Origin: a virus
Length of the DNA stretch: 45,737 nt
IMG/VR virus record: IMGVR_UViG_3300029922_000118
Span: 1-45,737 of that record
Reading direction: 5' to 3' (one strand)
In this document: positions 1-7,445 of the stretch, one piece after another
How positions within the stretch are numbered: the stretch's first letter is position 1
Layout of the letters: every line of letters starts with the position of its first letter
Translations under genes and position numbers: made by a program
Notes under the pieces: generated by a model
Database searches by the model: none
The model's input: the letters and a program-made list of their open reading frames with translations, nothing else
Told to the model about the DNA's origin: nothing

Positions 1-244
1 TCAGAAATGAGGTTAATAAAAAAATGACGCCAGAGCGGAAAGAGATGGTTGAATTGTTGAGAACTGCTAGATACCATTGGCCGTATCCAGCAGCAGAGAG
101 CGATCTGATGGCGAGAATCACTCCAGAACTGGCCCAGAAGATAACTGAAGCTGGAAATTCTCTGGATTCCGCTGATGACGGAGAACGCGTTGCTAAGGCA
201 TTGCAGGGCGTGGATGATGGTTGCACATTCATCCAGTTAGAGCC
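1..244. repeat. Terminal direct repeat, left copy
   Basis: Bases 1-244 recur at 45494-45737 with an offset of 45493. I find one difference: A at 128 versus G at 45621, which is synonymous (GAA/GAG, Glu) in the gene at 24. The repeat covers the last codons of the J-domain gene and the first 221 bases of the gene at 24, so it is not a separate element. It indicates a circular or circularly permuted genome, or a true short terminal redundancy. Confidence 0.95.
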
Positions 245-377
245 ACCCATAAACTACGAAGCGGATGTGAAGAAGCGATTTAAAGGCGCTCACGAAGTTG
301 AGTTTGGAATAGTTGACAAGAATCTAATTTGGCTCGGCGAAGATTGGAAGTCCGCCTACGAGCGCATAGGAGGTTAA
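24..377 (+). CDS. Hypothetical early protein, 117 aa
   Basis: I do not recognise this protein. It is soluble, mixed-charge, without membrane segments or cysteine clusters; the C-terminal third is rich in acidic and aromatic residues (WLGEDW near residue 105). The ATG follows GAGG by about ten bases. The leader GAGGTTAATAAAAA is nearly identical to that of the next gene. Its codon use is more GC-rich than its neighbours, for example GCG and GGC codons. It is the first gene after the J-domain gene on the circular map, 13 bases downstream of that stop, so the two are probably co-transcribed from the promoter at 44865. Confidence 0.7.
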   Translation: MTPERKEMVELLRTARYHWPYPAAESDLMARITPELAQKITEAGNSLDSADDGERVAKALQGVDDGCTFIQLEPPINYEADVKKRFKGAHEVEFGIVDKNLIWLGEDWKSAYERIGG

Positions 378-382
378 TAAAA

Positions 383-685
383 ATGCAAAAATCCACAATC
401 AGATACCTCCCTCAAAATAGATACTGGAACCTTAACTATCAAGGCTTTACAGATATCCCGTTCTGTACTTTTGAAGGTGCGTTGCATTATCTTCTGAAGA
501 ATTCAGAACAAGATATTAGAACTCAGAAAGCAGTAGCTAGAATAAACAATGAGTTAAGCTGGGCACTTTTATCTATAGCTGAGGATAAAATGCTTAAGAA
601 GATTGTAAAAAATAACTGTCGAAGTATTACTAAGAAACAATATGGATGGCTTGTAGGGATTATAGAGAGACAGAGAGTTAATTAA
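383..685 (+). CDS. Hypothetical protein, 100 aa
   Basis: The start at 383 is chosen because AGGAGGT lies about ten bases upstream; an in-frame extension back to 329 would overlap the preceding gene and lacks such a site. The protein is unrecognised. The C-terminal part contains SITKKQYGWLVGIIERQ, a helical pattern often seen at the end of small phage DNA-metabolism proteins, but no family can be named. The gap to the gene before is five bases, so it belongs to the same transcription unit. Confidence 0.7.
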   Translation: MQKSTIRYLPQNRYWNLNYQGFTDIPFCTFEGALHYLLKNSEQDIRTQKAVARINNELSWALLSIAEDKMLKKIVKNNCRSITKKQYGWLVGIIERQRVN

Positions 686-700
686 AAAAGGAGAATTATT

Positions 701-811
701 ATGGGTCAATGGTGGTATCTGTTCTGGCATGATGCTCCAACATTCTTAGTAACAATAATTATATTTACATTTTTAATCTGCATTATAAAAATTGTTTGTG
801 CTTTAACTTAA
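701..811 (+). CDS. Small membrane protein, 36 aa
   Basis: A short open frame starts at ATG 701 behind AAAGGAG with suitable spacing and fills the gap between its neighbours. The N-terminus is Trp-rich (MGQWWYLFWHD) and is followed by one hydrophobic segment of about 20 residues (roughly 14-34, TFLVTIIIFTFLICII). It is predicted to be a single-span inner-membrane peptide. A holin, an inhibitor of host membrane functions or an exclusion protein are all possible; nothing in the sequence decides. Confidence 0.6.
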   Translation: MGQWWYLFWHDAPTFLVTIIIFTFLICIIKIVCALT

Positions 812-823
812 AAGGAGTTAAGA

Positions 824-1567
824 ATGAACCCAGCATTTACTATAAAGCCTATTGGTCTAGCGGCTTTGAAGGCTAAAGCTACTGCTGCACAGGCAGAGGC
901 TGGAGCCTTAGCACTTTTACAGCCTAAGCCTACCCCTGAAAAAGTAGAAGAGAGACTAGGAATAGTCTTTGATGATTCAGGTTCTATGGGCGGAGAAAAG
1001 ATTAAGGATGCTCATGAAGGCGTAGAAGAATTTCTACGTTCTTGTGCTAAGGATAAAACTTCTGTAGCTATTTATCCTATGAACGCGCAGCCTTTGCACC
1101 TTTCCCTTAATCTCCCAGCTCTAGCACTTCTTACGAAAGAGATAGAGGCCACTGGAGGAACACCTCTTGTTGAGGTCTCTAAAAGACTTCTAACAGAGGA
1201 ATCCCTTACCAGAATGATTATCTTCTCCGACGGCGAAGCGGGTGATAACTATGCTACTGGCGGATATCTCTATGATCGAGACACTTCTGAAAAAGAGCGC
1301 TCCGAGCCTATAGACGAGGTTATTACTCTAGCGGTTTCTAAGAAACTATCCATTGATACTGTCTACATCGCAGATCAATATGATGAGCCTGATAATAAAG
1401 CAGAGCTTTTGTTGAAGAAAATCGCGTCGAGAACAGGTGGAATCTATCTCCGATTCGAGCGTGGGAAGAGTAACTTCAGAACAGCTTTTAAATACCTCGC
1501 ACCTACTTACCGAGCCATGCTTGCGGATAAATCTTTTGTAGAGAAGCTGCAAGAAGGCAAAGTCTAA
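824..1567 (+). CDS. vWA-domain protein with intact MIDAS
   Basis: Residues 1-42 form an Ala/Lys-rich leader. From about residue 44 there is a von Willebrand A domain of about 190 residues. The metal-binding site is complete: DDSGSM gives D50, S52 and S54; GGTPL gives T113; FSDGE gives D136. Proteins of this fold mediate metal-dependent protein-protein contacts and often work with AAA ATPases. The ATG follows AAAGGAG. It lies two genes upstream of an FtsK-like motor, and a partnership is only an inference. The domain call is firm; the role in infection is unknown. Confidence 0.85.
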   Translation: MNPAFTIKPIGLAALKAKATAAQAEAGALALLQPKPTPEKVEERLGIVFDDSGSMGGEKIKDAHEGVEEFLRSCAKDKTSVAIYPMNAQPLHLSLNLPALALLTKEIEATGGTPLVEVSKRLLTEESLTRMIIFSDGEAGDNYATGGYLYDRDTSEKERSEPIDEVITLAVSKKLSIDTVYIADQYDEPDNKAELLLKKIASRTGGIYLRFERGKSNFRTAFKYLAPTYRAMLADKSFVEKLQEGKV

Positions 1568-1583
1568 TCTACAGGAGTCCTAA

Positions 1584-1856
1584 ATGGCAACCCCAAACTC
1601 TATTCCAGGAATGCCGGAGAATCGAAGGCATGGAAGACCTCTTCAGAGATTTCTAAAGAAAAAGGATAAGTCTTATAGAATAGACAAAGCCCAAAAAAAG
1701 AAGTTTTATAAAGAGAATATTCTCCGTAGGTCTTATTCCTACGGAGAGTTCTTTATTTCACAAGGGAATCACGTGCATCCTTCTTATGTAGAGCTATATG
1801 CTCTAACCGAAGAAGAATACGAACAAGTTCTAGCAGAGAGGAAAGAGATTATATAA
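1584..1856 (+). CDS. Small basic protein, 90 aa
   Basis: No family recognised. The first half is strongly basic (FLKKKDKSYRIDKAQKKK near residues 23-40) and the C-terminus acidic (EEEYEQVLAERKE), a charge split typical of small nucleic-acid- or protein-binding factors. The ATG follows CAGGAG. Its stop overlaps the start of the FtsK-like gene (TAATG), so the two are translationally coupled, which suggests they may act together. Confidence 0.65.
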   Translation: MATPNSIPGMPENRRHGRPLQRFLKKKDKSYRIDKAQKKKFYKENILRRSYSYGEFFISQGNHVHPSYVELYALTEEEYEQVLAERKEII

Positions 1857-3013
1857 TGACACAAGAGAAAAATCTTTTCGAAGCTGCTTCTGAGACAGAA
1901 AAAACCAGAGCCATGCTAGTCCTTAAACTAGGTGGCCTCGGCATAAAAGCCGCGTTCTCAAAAGTTGAAGAAGGGCCAATAGTAACGACTTATTATTATA
2001 GACTAGCTCATGATTTTCCTATCGCTAGGATTCTTAAAGCCGAGGAAGATGTAGCCCTCGGCTGTGGAGTTGATTCAGTCCTTATCTCAAGAGAAGGAGG
2101 TGAAATTGCAATTGCAATCCCTAATAAACATAAAACCACAGTCTCTTTCGACTCTTGCTTGCATTCTTTATTCACTGAGCCTAAGTATTCTAGCTTTAAG
2201 CTCCCTATTATTCTTGGAGTTAACACTCGTGGAAATCCAGCAGTTTTGGATTTATGGGATGCGCCTCATATTCTCATAGCTGGGAGTACAGGAGCTGGGA
2301 AGAGTGTTCTCCTTAATTCTATAATCGCTGGTCTAGCCTGTAAGAATAGCCACAGAGATATGAAGTTAATTCTAGTAGATACTAAGCAACTAGACCTTAC
2401 TTTATTCTCTGACCTCCCTCACACAGTAGAGATGGTTGATACTGTGGATAGATTCCATGCTACCTTTGATCGTCTTATGGCTATTGTGAGACAAAGAAAA
2501 GCACAGCTTAAGGGAGTGGCTAGGAATGTAGCTGAGTATAACAGCCAGATGAAAGCTATGGGAGGTTCTACACTTCCTTATTATGTTGTTATAATTGATG
2601 AGCTAGCAGATGTTATTGCTGAAGATGCTTCAAGAGCTAAGACAGATTCAGAGATAAAGTTCTTCGCTAGAGTTCCGGCTAGAATCAAGAACCTTATTCA
2701 AGTATGCCGTGCTCTTGGAATTCACGTCATAGCTGCTACTCAAAGAAGCTCGGTAAAGATTATAGACGGAGATATTAAAGCTAATCTCCCAACTCGAATC
2801 GCGCTTAGACTTCCTTCAGTCCATGATTCTATGACGATCTTAAATACAGGAGGAGCAGAGAATCTTTTAGGCCAGGGAGATATGCTTTTACAGTCGCAAA
2901 ACAGTGCAAATCTCCAACGTTATCATGGGCCTTATATAGACCTAGACCACATCGCTAATGTCTTAGTTAATTGTGATTCTATTAGAGACTCATATGCTTC
3001 TATGAACTTCTAA
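1856..3013 (+). CDS. FtsK/SpoIIIE-like DNA translocase
   Basis: The 385 residues match the FtsK motor core. Residues 28-135 resemble the region before the motor, with GPIVTTYYYRLA at 40-51 where FtsK proteins have a GP-V-T-YE motif. The RecA-like motor follows: Walker A GSTGAGKS at 143-150, Walker B YVVIIDEL at 243-250, ATQR at 294-297, then the family signature IKANLPTRIA at 307-316 and NLLGQGDML at 336-344. FtsK pumps double-stranded DNA as a hexamer. The N-terminal membrane part and the C-terminal winged-helix gamma domain of cellular FtsK are missing. This is unusual in a phage that also has its own TerL. Its function here is unknown: DNA partition, host interference or exclusion are possible. 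Confidence 0.88.
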   Translation: MTQEKNLFEAASETEKTRAMLVLKLGGLGIKAAFSKVEEGPIVTTYYYRLAHDFPIARILKAEEDVALGCGVDSVLISREGGEIAIAIPNKHKTTVSFDSCLHSLFTEPKYSSFKLPIILGVNTRGNPAVLDLWDAPHILIAGSTGAGKSVLLNSIIAGLACKNSHRDMKLILVDTKQLDLTLFSDLPHTVEMVDTVDRFHATFDRLMAIVRQRKAQLKGVARNVAEYNSQMKAMGGSTLPYYVVIIDELADVIAEDASRAKTDSEIKFFARVPARIKNLIQVCRALGIHVIAATQRSSVKIIDGDIKANLPTRIALRLPSVHDSMTILNTGGAENLLGQGDMLLQSQNSANLQRYHGPYIDLDHIANVLVNCDSIRDSYASMNF

Positions 3014-3035
3014 TAAGTAGACTCTAGAAAGACCC

Positions 3036-3064
3036 TTGACAAAGCCCTCAACCGCGTATACACT
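3036..3064 (+). promoter_or_regulatory. Sigma70-like promoter, near-leaderless
   Basis: TTGACA at 3036-3041, a 17-bp spacer, and TACACT at 3059-3064; TATACA at 3057 with a 15-bp spacer is an alternative. The sequence after the -10, TACACTAAAACA, closely matches that after the promoter at 44865 (TACAATAAAACA). Transcription would begin at about 3070-3072, right at the ATG of the next gene, implying a leaderless message; that gene also lacks a Shine-Dalgarno sequence. Confidence 0.6.
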
Positions 3065-3070
3065 AAAACA

Positions 3071-3295
3071 ATGCCCACCCCTATCTATTCTTCTAGCAAA
3101 TCTACAGGCCGCAAAACAGCTATAAGAGGAGTTCGTTTGTACGAGACACAATTGCAGAAGCTAAATTCCCCAGAATATAGTGGTAATGCTAGTGTCTTAG
3201 TTCGCTTGCTTCTCGAAGAGTTTTTTGCTGATCGTATTCCTTCGGTTAAGATGCAGTTTCATAAACTTTTGAATGAATCAGAGTCAAAAACTTAA
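3071..3295 (+). CDS. Putative ribbon-helix-helix DNA-binding protein
   Basis: 74 residues. A basic N-terminus (GRKTAIRG) leads into a strand-like segment VRLYETQ, then two predicted helices (QLQKLN and SVLVRLLLEEFF), the order expected of CopG/Arc-type dimers that bind DNA through a paired beta ribbon. The fold call is by pattern and is moderate. No ribosome-binding site precedes ATG 3071 and a promoter ends seven bases upstream, so it may be translated from a leaderless message. It follows the FtsK-like gene and could be an autoregulator or a DNA-recognition partner; neither is shown. Confidence 0.55.
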   Translation: MPTPIYSSSKSTGRKTAIRGVRLYETQLQKLNSPEYSGNASVLVRLLLEEFFADRIPSVKMQFHKLLNESESKT

Positions 3296-3947
3296 ACTGT
3301 ACCAAGAGGAGCTATCCCTAGCTATGAGATACGAAGCTAGTATAATCCCAGTCTGCCCTGACTGTGAACAGGAGCATGAATTAAATACTAAACAATGTGA
3401 GGGATGTGGGATAATATATTGCCATCATTACTCCTCCCCCACAGATACCAGATTCTGTGGTAATTGCTTAGCTGATTTTCATGTTTTAGAAACCATAGAG
3501 ACTAAAACAACAGTACATACTAACGACGCGGGGGAGATTACCTACACCCGCAGACAGACGGCTAAAAACTTGAAATTAGAAGGCACAGATTGGCTTTTTT
3601 CAGCAGCTAAGATTCCTACTCTTACGGATGAAGAGCTTCTTGCGACGATAGAGTATCATGGGGCTATAAAGTCCATGATGCTTCAAGAGCGCGAGGCTCG
3701 GCATGTGGAGCGGTATAGGAAACTTGCGGCTATAAAGATTATAGGCCCGCCAAGGCATGTACTTGAGCAAGATGAGCTAGATGCCCAAAGAGCTGGGAAG
3801 CCTATGCCTAAACATAGGAAGGCTACAGCTGTAAAAACTGTTACAGCACCAGCCACCGCAGAGCAAGCTGTAGATATGCTGAAGAAACTTCAAGCCGCTG
3901 GATTCACAGCAGAGATGCTTAAGGCTTTAATCAGAGGTAAAAAGTAA
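3273..3947 (+). CDS. Zinc-finger protein, 224 aa
   Basis: The N-terminal 75 residues carry three Cys pairs, CPDC, CEGC and CGNC, and a CHH motif, enough for two zinc sites. The middle is helical and charged (QEREARHVERYRKLAA). The C-terminus has an Ala-rich linker and a helix EQAVDMLKKLQAAGF. It overlaps the preceding gene by 23 bases. A later start at ATG 3324 has an AGGAG about eleven bases ahead, and the Cys pairs survive with either start. No exact family is recognised; a DNA- or RNA-binding role is inferred from the fingers. Confidence 0.68.
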   Translation: MNQSQKLKLYQEELSLAMRYEASIIPVCPDCEQEHELNTKQCEGCGIIYCHHYSSPTDTRFCGNCLADFHVLETIETKTTVHTNDAGEITYTRRQTAKNLKLEGTDWLFSAAKIPTLTDEELLATIEYHGAIKSMMLQEREARHVERYRKLAAIKIIGPPRHVLEQDELDAQRAGKPMPKHRKATAVKTVTAPATAEQAVDMLKKLQAAGFTAEMLKALIRGKK

Positions 3948-4411
3948 TGGGATCTTATAGAGATGATAAAGGTAATTTTCATCATGTGAATGATGTTCAG
4001 GATATTCCGGTAAGATTTCAAGGTCCGGAGTTCATGGGGCAGACGGCAGGAACAGCTAATGCTATGACTGCTCAGGAAGTAAAAGAGCAATATGAGAAAG
4101 TAGCTGCGGATACTGAGAAATATAAAAATCCTATCCTAAACGAGCGTGAGAAGACTCATGGATATTTTAATTCTGTGGCCGAGACTTCACAAGAGATTCG
4201 CATAGCCATGCAGAGGGCGCAGTGCAAAGTTGCAGAAGTGCAAGGAAGTAAATCTTCAAGACTAATTAATACGGTGCAAGCTGAAGCACTAACAATGATG
4301 GCTACTAAGATAGCAAGAATTGTTAATGGCAATTCTAAAGAGCTAGATCATTGGCGAGATATCGTAGGCTATGCAGAGCTAGTGATTAAAGATTTGGAGT
4401 CTCAGCCATGA
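3947..4411 (+). CDS. DUF6378-like phage protein
   Basis: The C-terminal half carries the pattern ILNEREKTHGYFNSVAET followed by EALTMMATKIARIVNG and DHWRDIVGYAEL. This matches the small phage domain in which an EREKTHG motif precedes a helical core ending in DHW-DI-GYA. The biochemical role of this family is not established; it is common beside replication and recombination genes, as here. The N-terminal 60 residues are variable. The start overlaps the previous stop (TAATG) and the stop overlaps the nuclease start by four bases, so the three genes are tightly coupled. Confidence 0.75.
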   Translation: MGSYRDDKGNFHHVNDVQDIPVRFQGPEFMGQTAGTANAMTAQEVKEQYEKVAADTEKYKNPILNEREKTHGYFNSVAETSQEIRIAMQRAQCKVAEVQGSKSSRLINTVQAEALTMMATKIARIVNGNSKELDHWRDIVGYAELVIKDLESQP

Positions 4412-5430
4412 CCCTAGAAGAAGCCCTATCAAAATATCACTTTCTCCAACGTAATCCTGAGACTGGTGGTCTAGAGATGTTTCTAGATCATCATTCTATG
4501 GCTTCTTTCAGAATGTGCCAAGCGAAGTTTGAGCTTGAGATTCTTAATAATGTTCGCGGGAAAGGTCGTGAGTGGTCTTTAGATTTTGGTGTAGTCTTTC
4601 ACACTATGGTTGAGAGGTTTTATATCCTTAAGCGCGATAATGAATTTGAAGCCCGCCCTTGGGTAGAGTCTGGGATAGAACTATGGCATTCTAAAAATCT
4701 TGATTCTTTTTCAGAACATAAAACCTATAAAGCTCTAGGTGGGCTTCCTGGATTCATGGCACTTCTTCTGCAATATTCTGAGTTTTATGAGAGTGAGCTT
4801 GATAGACTTAGGCCGATAGGGATTGAGGTTCCTTTTGGGAAAAAGAGAGAGGTTCCTCTTGGAACAGTCTATTTTTATGTGTCGGCTACTAATGAAGTAT
4901 TATTGTGTCATTGCTACCTCACAGGTCGTATAGATTTTTTAATGGACTCAGGAAATGCTATCGGCCCCCTGGATCATAAGACCGCAGCATGGTTTTCCGG
5001 TGATATGACAGAGAACCATGATCCACAAGAAGGCATGACAGGATATGTCTATGCGACTTCGCATATTATAAAAGCTAATTTCCCAGACCTCTTCGCAGGT
5101 CGTAAATGCGATAGAGTTTGGATGAATTATGTCCAAGTCAAGGGGGAGGAAGATTTTAACAAGCGCTTTAAAAGAATACCGATCTTCAAAACCGAATGGC
5201 AGCTTGAAGAATATAGGCTACGTCAACTTCAGACGATGAAGGGAATTCTGGAACTTATTCTCTCAGGCGATAGACCTACTATGAACACTAGTGTTTGTAA
5301 TAATGTCTATCATAAGAAATGCCCTTTTCATAGGCTACATCGTCAGAACTCACCTGCGAATATGTTAACAATTCTACGAAATGACTACGAGGTTGCTCCA
5401 ATATGGGACCCAGAAGATATGAGGGATTAG
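4408..5430 (+). CDS. PD-(D/E)XK exonuclease, Cas4/RecB-like
   Basis: 340 residues with the RecB-type nuclease motifs in order: SMASFRMCQAKFE near residues 30-42, VVFHTMVERFY with the motif I His near 68, GRIDFLMD with the metal-binding Asp near 175, PLDHKTA with Asp-x-Lys near 188, and the QEGMTGYVYA helix near 210. A Cys at the start of the domain and CNNVYHKKC near the C-terminus could form part of an Fe-S cluster as in AddB and Cas4, though fewer cysteines are visible than expected. It probably resects DNA ends for the Sak4-like annealing system downstream. Confidence 0.82.
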   Translation: MTLEEALSKYHFLQRNPETGGLEMFLDHHSMASFRMCQAKFELEILNNVRGKGREWSLDFGVVFHTMVERFYILKRDNEFEARPWVESGIELWHSKNLDSFSEHKTYKALGGLPGFMALLLQYSEFYESELDRLRPIGIEVPFGKKREVPLGTVYFYVSATNEVLLCHCYLTGRIDFLMDSGNAIGPLDHKTAAWFSGDMTENHDPQEGMTGYVYATSHIIKANFPDLFAGRKCDRVWMNYVQVKGEEDFNKRFKRIPIFKTEWQLEEYRLRQLQTMKGILELILSGDRPTMNTSVCNNVYHKKCPFHRLHRQNSPANMLTILRNDYEVAPIWDPEDMRD

Positions 5431-5432
5431 TT

Positions 5433-5627
5433 TTGCATTGGGTTATTAGAAAAATACTAAGATGGTTTTGTGCCAAGACAAAACAACAATGTTCTGGTAA
5501 GATGCGTTCTGGGTATGCTGATATGTATTGCTCAAAGACAGCATTTCATGTCGATACCTGCACAGATTTTAAAGGTAATGTTTTTAAAGATATTAATTTT
5601 GACTGGAGTAAGTTTAATGATAAATAA
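5433..5627 (+). CDS. Small Cys/His protein, about 64 aa
   Basis: The C-terminal part contains CSGK, MYCSKTAFHVDTC and a final aromatic segment, a spacing found in short phage zinc-binding peptides of unknown role. The start is uncertain. TTG 5433 has GAGGG about eight bases ahead and lies just after the nuclease stop, and I prefer it; ATG 5403 is in frame but lies inside the nuclease gene without a clear ribosome-binding site. It overlaps the next gene by eleven bases. Confidence 0.5.
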   Translation: MHWVIRKILRWFCAKTKQQCSGKMRSGYADMYCSKTAFHVDTCTDFKGNVFKDINFDWSKFNDK

Positions 5628-5889
5628 TCGCTGCCATATTATACTACCTAATAGTCTGCAATGTGCTGCTGAAGCAGCTGCTATTGTGGATGGGGTAAGA
5701 CAATGTCTTCTACATCTTGGATATCTTGCTGCAAGAATCAAGACTGATCCTTCGGTAGCTATTCCAAAGACTATTTATGTGTTTGATCCCTCAAAGAAGG
5801 ATTCTATATCAGCACTTTTTGAGGATGCTGAGGTTCCTAAAACAAATGTAGTAAAACCAGCAGTAAAACAAGTAATTGCTCAAAAATAA
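5617..5889 (+). CDS. Hypothetical protein, 90 aa
   Basis: The start at ATG 5617 is chosen for GGAG nine bases upstream; an in-frame extension to 5470 would run through the preceding gene in another frame. The N-terminal half is Cys- and Ala-containing and helical (NSLQCAAEAAAIVDGVRQC); the C-terminus is Lys/Val-rich. Not recognised. It sits between the nuclease and the Sak4-like ATPase, so a part in recombination or replication is plausible only from position. Confidence 0.55.
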   Translation: MINNRCHIILPNSLQCAAEAAAIVDGVRQCLLHLGYLAARIKTDPSVAIPKTIYVFDPSKKDSISALFEDAEVPKTNVVKPAVKQVIAQK

Positions 5890-5937
5890 AACTAAAAAAT
5901 CCTAATCCTTATCTTAGCTTATCACAGAGGTTACTAA

Positions 5938-6732
5938 ATGTTTGAATTCATATCAGGTCTTTCAGAGGCGGCGGCAATGCCTACGGAGAAGAAGTTAAAG
6001 ATAGCCATAGTTGGAGAACCTAAGACGGGTAAAAGTTGGTTTGCCTCTACAGCTCCAGGTCCGGTTTATATTGCGGACTTTGACGATAGAGCAGAGAGTC
6101 TTAGAGGAAAGAAAGATGTCTTTGTAAAGACTTATGTAGATCGAAATCTTGATTCTCCAAATGCTATTCAGAATCTTGAAGTTGATCTTGCGGCGTTTAA
6201 GTATGCCAAGTCTAAGGGAGAACCTATCCCCTCTTCATATGTCCTAGACTCCGCAACTTATATGCGTAAGATGTGTGAGAACCAGCTTATGTATTCGGAG
6301 AAGTCTTTATCTCGGGTGATTCGGGTAGGTTCTAAGACTATTAAAATTGCTAGTGGTTGGGATGTTATAAATGCCAATAGGTCATATATGGAATACTTCA
6401 TTGGTGAGTTCTCGCAGCTTGGGCATTTGATAATGGTGTTCCACGAGCAGGCAGAGAAAGATAACATTAAGTCTACTAAAGATACTAAGGCATACACTGG
6501 AAGATATACTATCCAACCCCAGTATCTTAGTTCTATTCTTTCTATCTTTAATGAGATTTGGCGTATAAAGATTCTATACGATGGCTCTTACTCCGTAGAA
6601 GTAAAGCCCTCAAATGAGTTCTTAGCATCCACGACTTTGAAACTGGATGCTAATGAAAAACCCTCGATTATTGATATGCTTAAGAAGCATGAGTCAAGGT
6701 CGATGGCAGCAGTACCAGCACTTACAAAGTAA
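5938..6732 (+). CDS. Sak4-like RecA-fold ATPase
   Basis: 264 residues. Walker A GEPKTGKS lies at 26-33. A Walker-B-like strand SSYVLDS lies near residue 100, followed by the long helix and HLIMVFHEQ strand seen in phage AAA_24/Sak4 proteins. Sak4 is a minimal RecA/Rad51-type annealing protein that works with a phage SSB. The next gene encodes an SSB-like protein, and a RecB-type nuclease lies upstream, completing a typical phage recombination set. The ATG follows GAGG by eight bases. Confidence is high for the ATPase and moderate for the Sak4 assignment. Confidence 0.8.
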   Translation: MFEFISGLSEAAAMPTEKKLKIAIVGEPKTGKSWFASTAPGPVYIADFDDRAESLRGKKDVFVKTYVDRNLDSPNAIQNLEVDLAAFKYAKSKGEPIPSSYVLDSATYMRKMCENQLMYSEKSLSRVIRVGSKTIKIASGWDVINANRSYMEYFIGEFSQLGHLIMVFHEQAEKDNIKSTKDTKAYTGRYTIQPQYLSSILSIFNEIWRIKILYDGSYSVEVKPSNEFLASTTLKLDANEKPSIIDMLKKHESRSMAAVPALTK

Positions 6733-6768
6733 CGATCATATCCTAAAACTGAAAAGAGAATAAATAAA

Positions 6769-7227
6769 ATGGCTTTTAAATTTGCAGTTTCTAAAGAAGC
6801 AATCGCAGGTCAAGACGTTGTGCCAGCCGGGATTTATGATGTTAAGCTTATTGGATTCAAGCCGCAGCTTTCAAAGAAGGGTGATAGTCTTAATTACAAT
6901 CCAATGTTCGAGATTGTAAATCATCCTGATTACGCAGGACGGAAGCTTTTTGATTCTTTGAATACCGGAGCAGGCTGGCTTTTTGAACCATTCGTCCAAT
7001 GCTTTGGTCTTGCTCTGGAGACAGAGGATGGTGAAAACTTCAATCTCCCCGGCAAATGGGACGGTGATCCACAGACTTATAAGGAAGATGATCCTTCGAC
7101 GTATAAGTATGTTGGGCCGCTTCTTGGTCGGACTGGTAAGGTTGAGGTTAGCATTGATTCTTATAATAATAAAGATAAGAATATCATTGCTAAGAATGGC
7201 TATTTGAAGAATGTTTCTTTGGGTTAG
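6769..7227 (+). CDS. ssb: SSB-like / DUF669-type protein
   Basis: 152 residues starting with a strand-rich domain: VVPAGIYDVKLIGFKPQLSK, then PMFEIVNHPDYAGRKLFDSL, the pattern of phage DUF669 and OB-fold proteins that bind single-stranded DNA. The aromatic GAGWLFEPFVQCFGL helix follows, and the end (GRTGKVEVSIDSYNNKDKN) is also typical. It directly follows the Sak4-like ATPase, the usual partner. It lacks the acidic C-terminal tip of cellular SSB. A terminator follows at 7272. Confidence 0.72.
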   Translation: MAFKFAVSKEAIAGQDVVPAGIYDVKLIGFKPQLSKKGDSLNYNPMFEIVNHPDYAGRKLFDSLNTGAGWLFEPFVQCFGLALETEDGENFNLPGKWDGDPQTYKEDDPSTYKYVGPLLGRTGKVEVSIDSYNNKDKNIIAKNGYLKNVSLG

Positions 7228-7271
7228 GCTGACGTGCTGTCCTCCTTATGGGCAGATCGATGAGCCTAAGG

Positions 7272-7306
7272 GTGGGAGTGCTTCTACAGGCTCCCACTAT
7301 TTTTTA
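7272..7306 (+). terminator. Intrinsic terminator after the SSB-like gene
   Basis: GTGGGAG at 7272-7278 pairs perfectly with CTCCCAC at 7291-7297 across a 12-base loop, followed by TATTTTTTATTTT. It lies 45 bases after the SSB-like stop and before the next ribosome-binding site, so it may partly uncouple the recombination genes from the polymerase genes. Confidence 0.8.
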
Positions 7307-7325
7307 TTTTCTAAAGGAGATAGCT

Positions 7326-7445
7326 ATGGCTATTGAGACTTCAGATATATGTGAATACTGCGGCATGCCTTTGGATGGGTGTATTTGCACTGATTTTGAC
7401 GAAGATGATGAAGACGAAGACGAGGATGCAGAAGAGGATATCTAA
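7326..7445 (+). CDS. Mini zinc-ribbon with acidic tail, 39 aa
   Basis: The start is ATG 7326 behind AAAGGAG; a longer in-frame reading would run back across the terminator. Residues 8-20 hold CEYC and CIC, a probable single zinc site. The last 17 residues are almost all Asp and Glu, a DNA-mimic-like or charge-repelling tail. Its stop overlaps the start of the UDG/exonuclease gene (TAATG), so the two are made together. No family is recognised. An interaction with the polymerase complex is a guess from coupling. Confidence 0.6.
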   Translation: MAIETSDICEYCGMPLDGCICTDFDEDDEDEDEDAEEDI

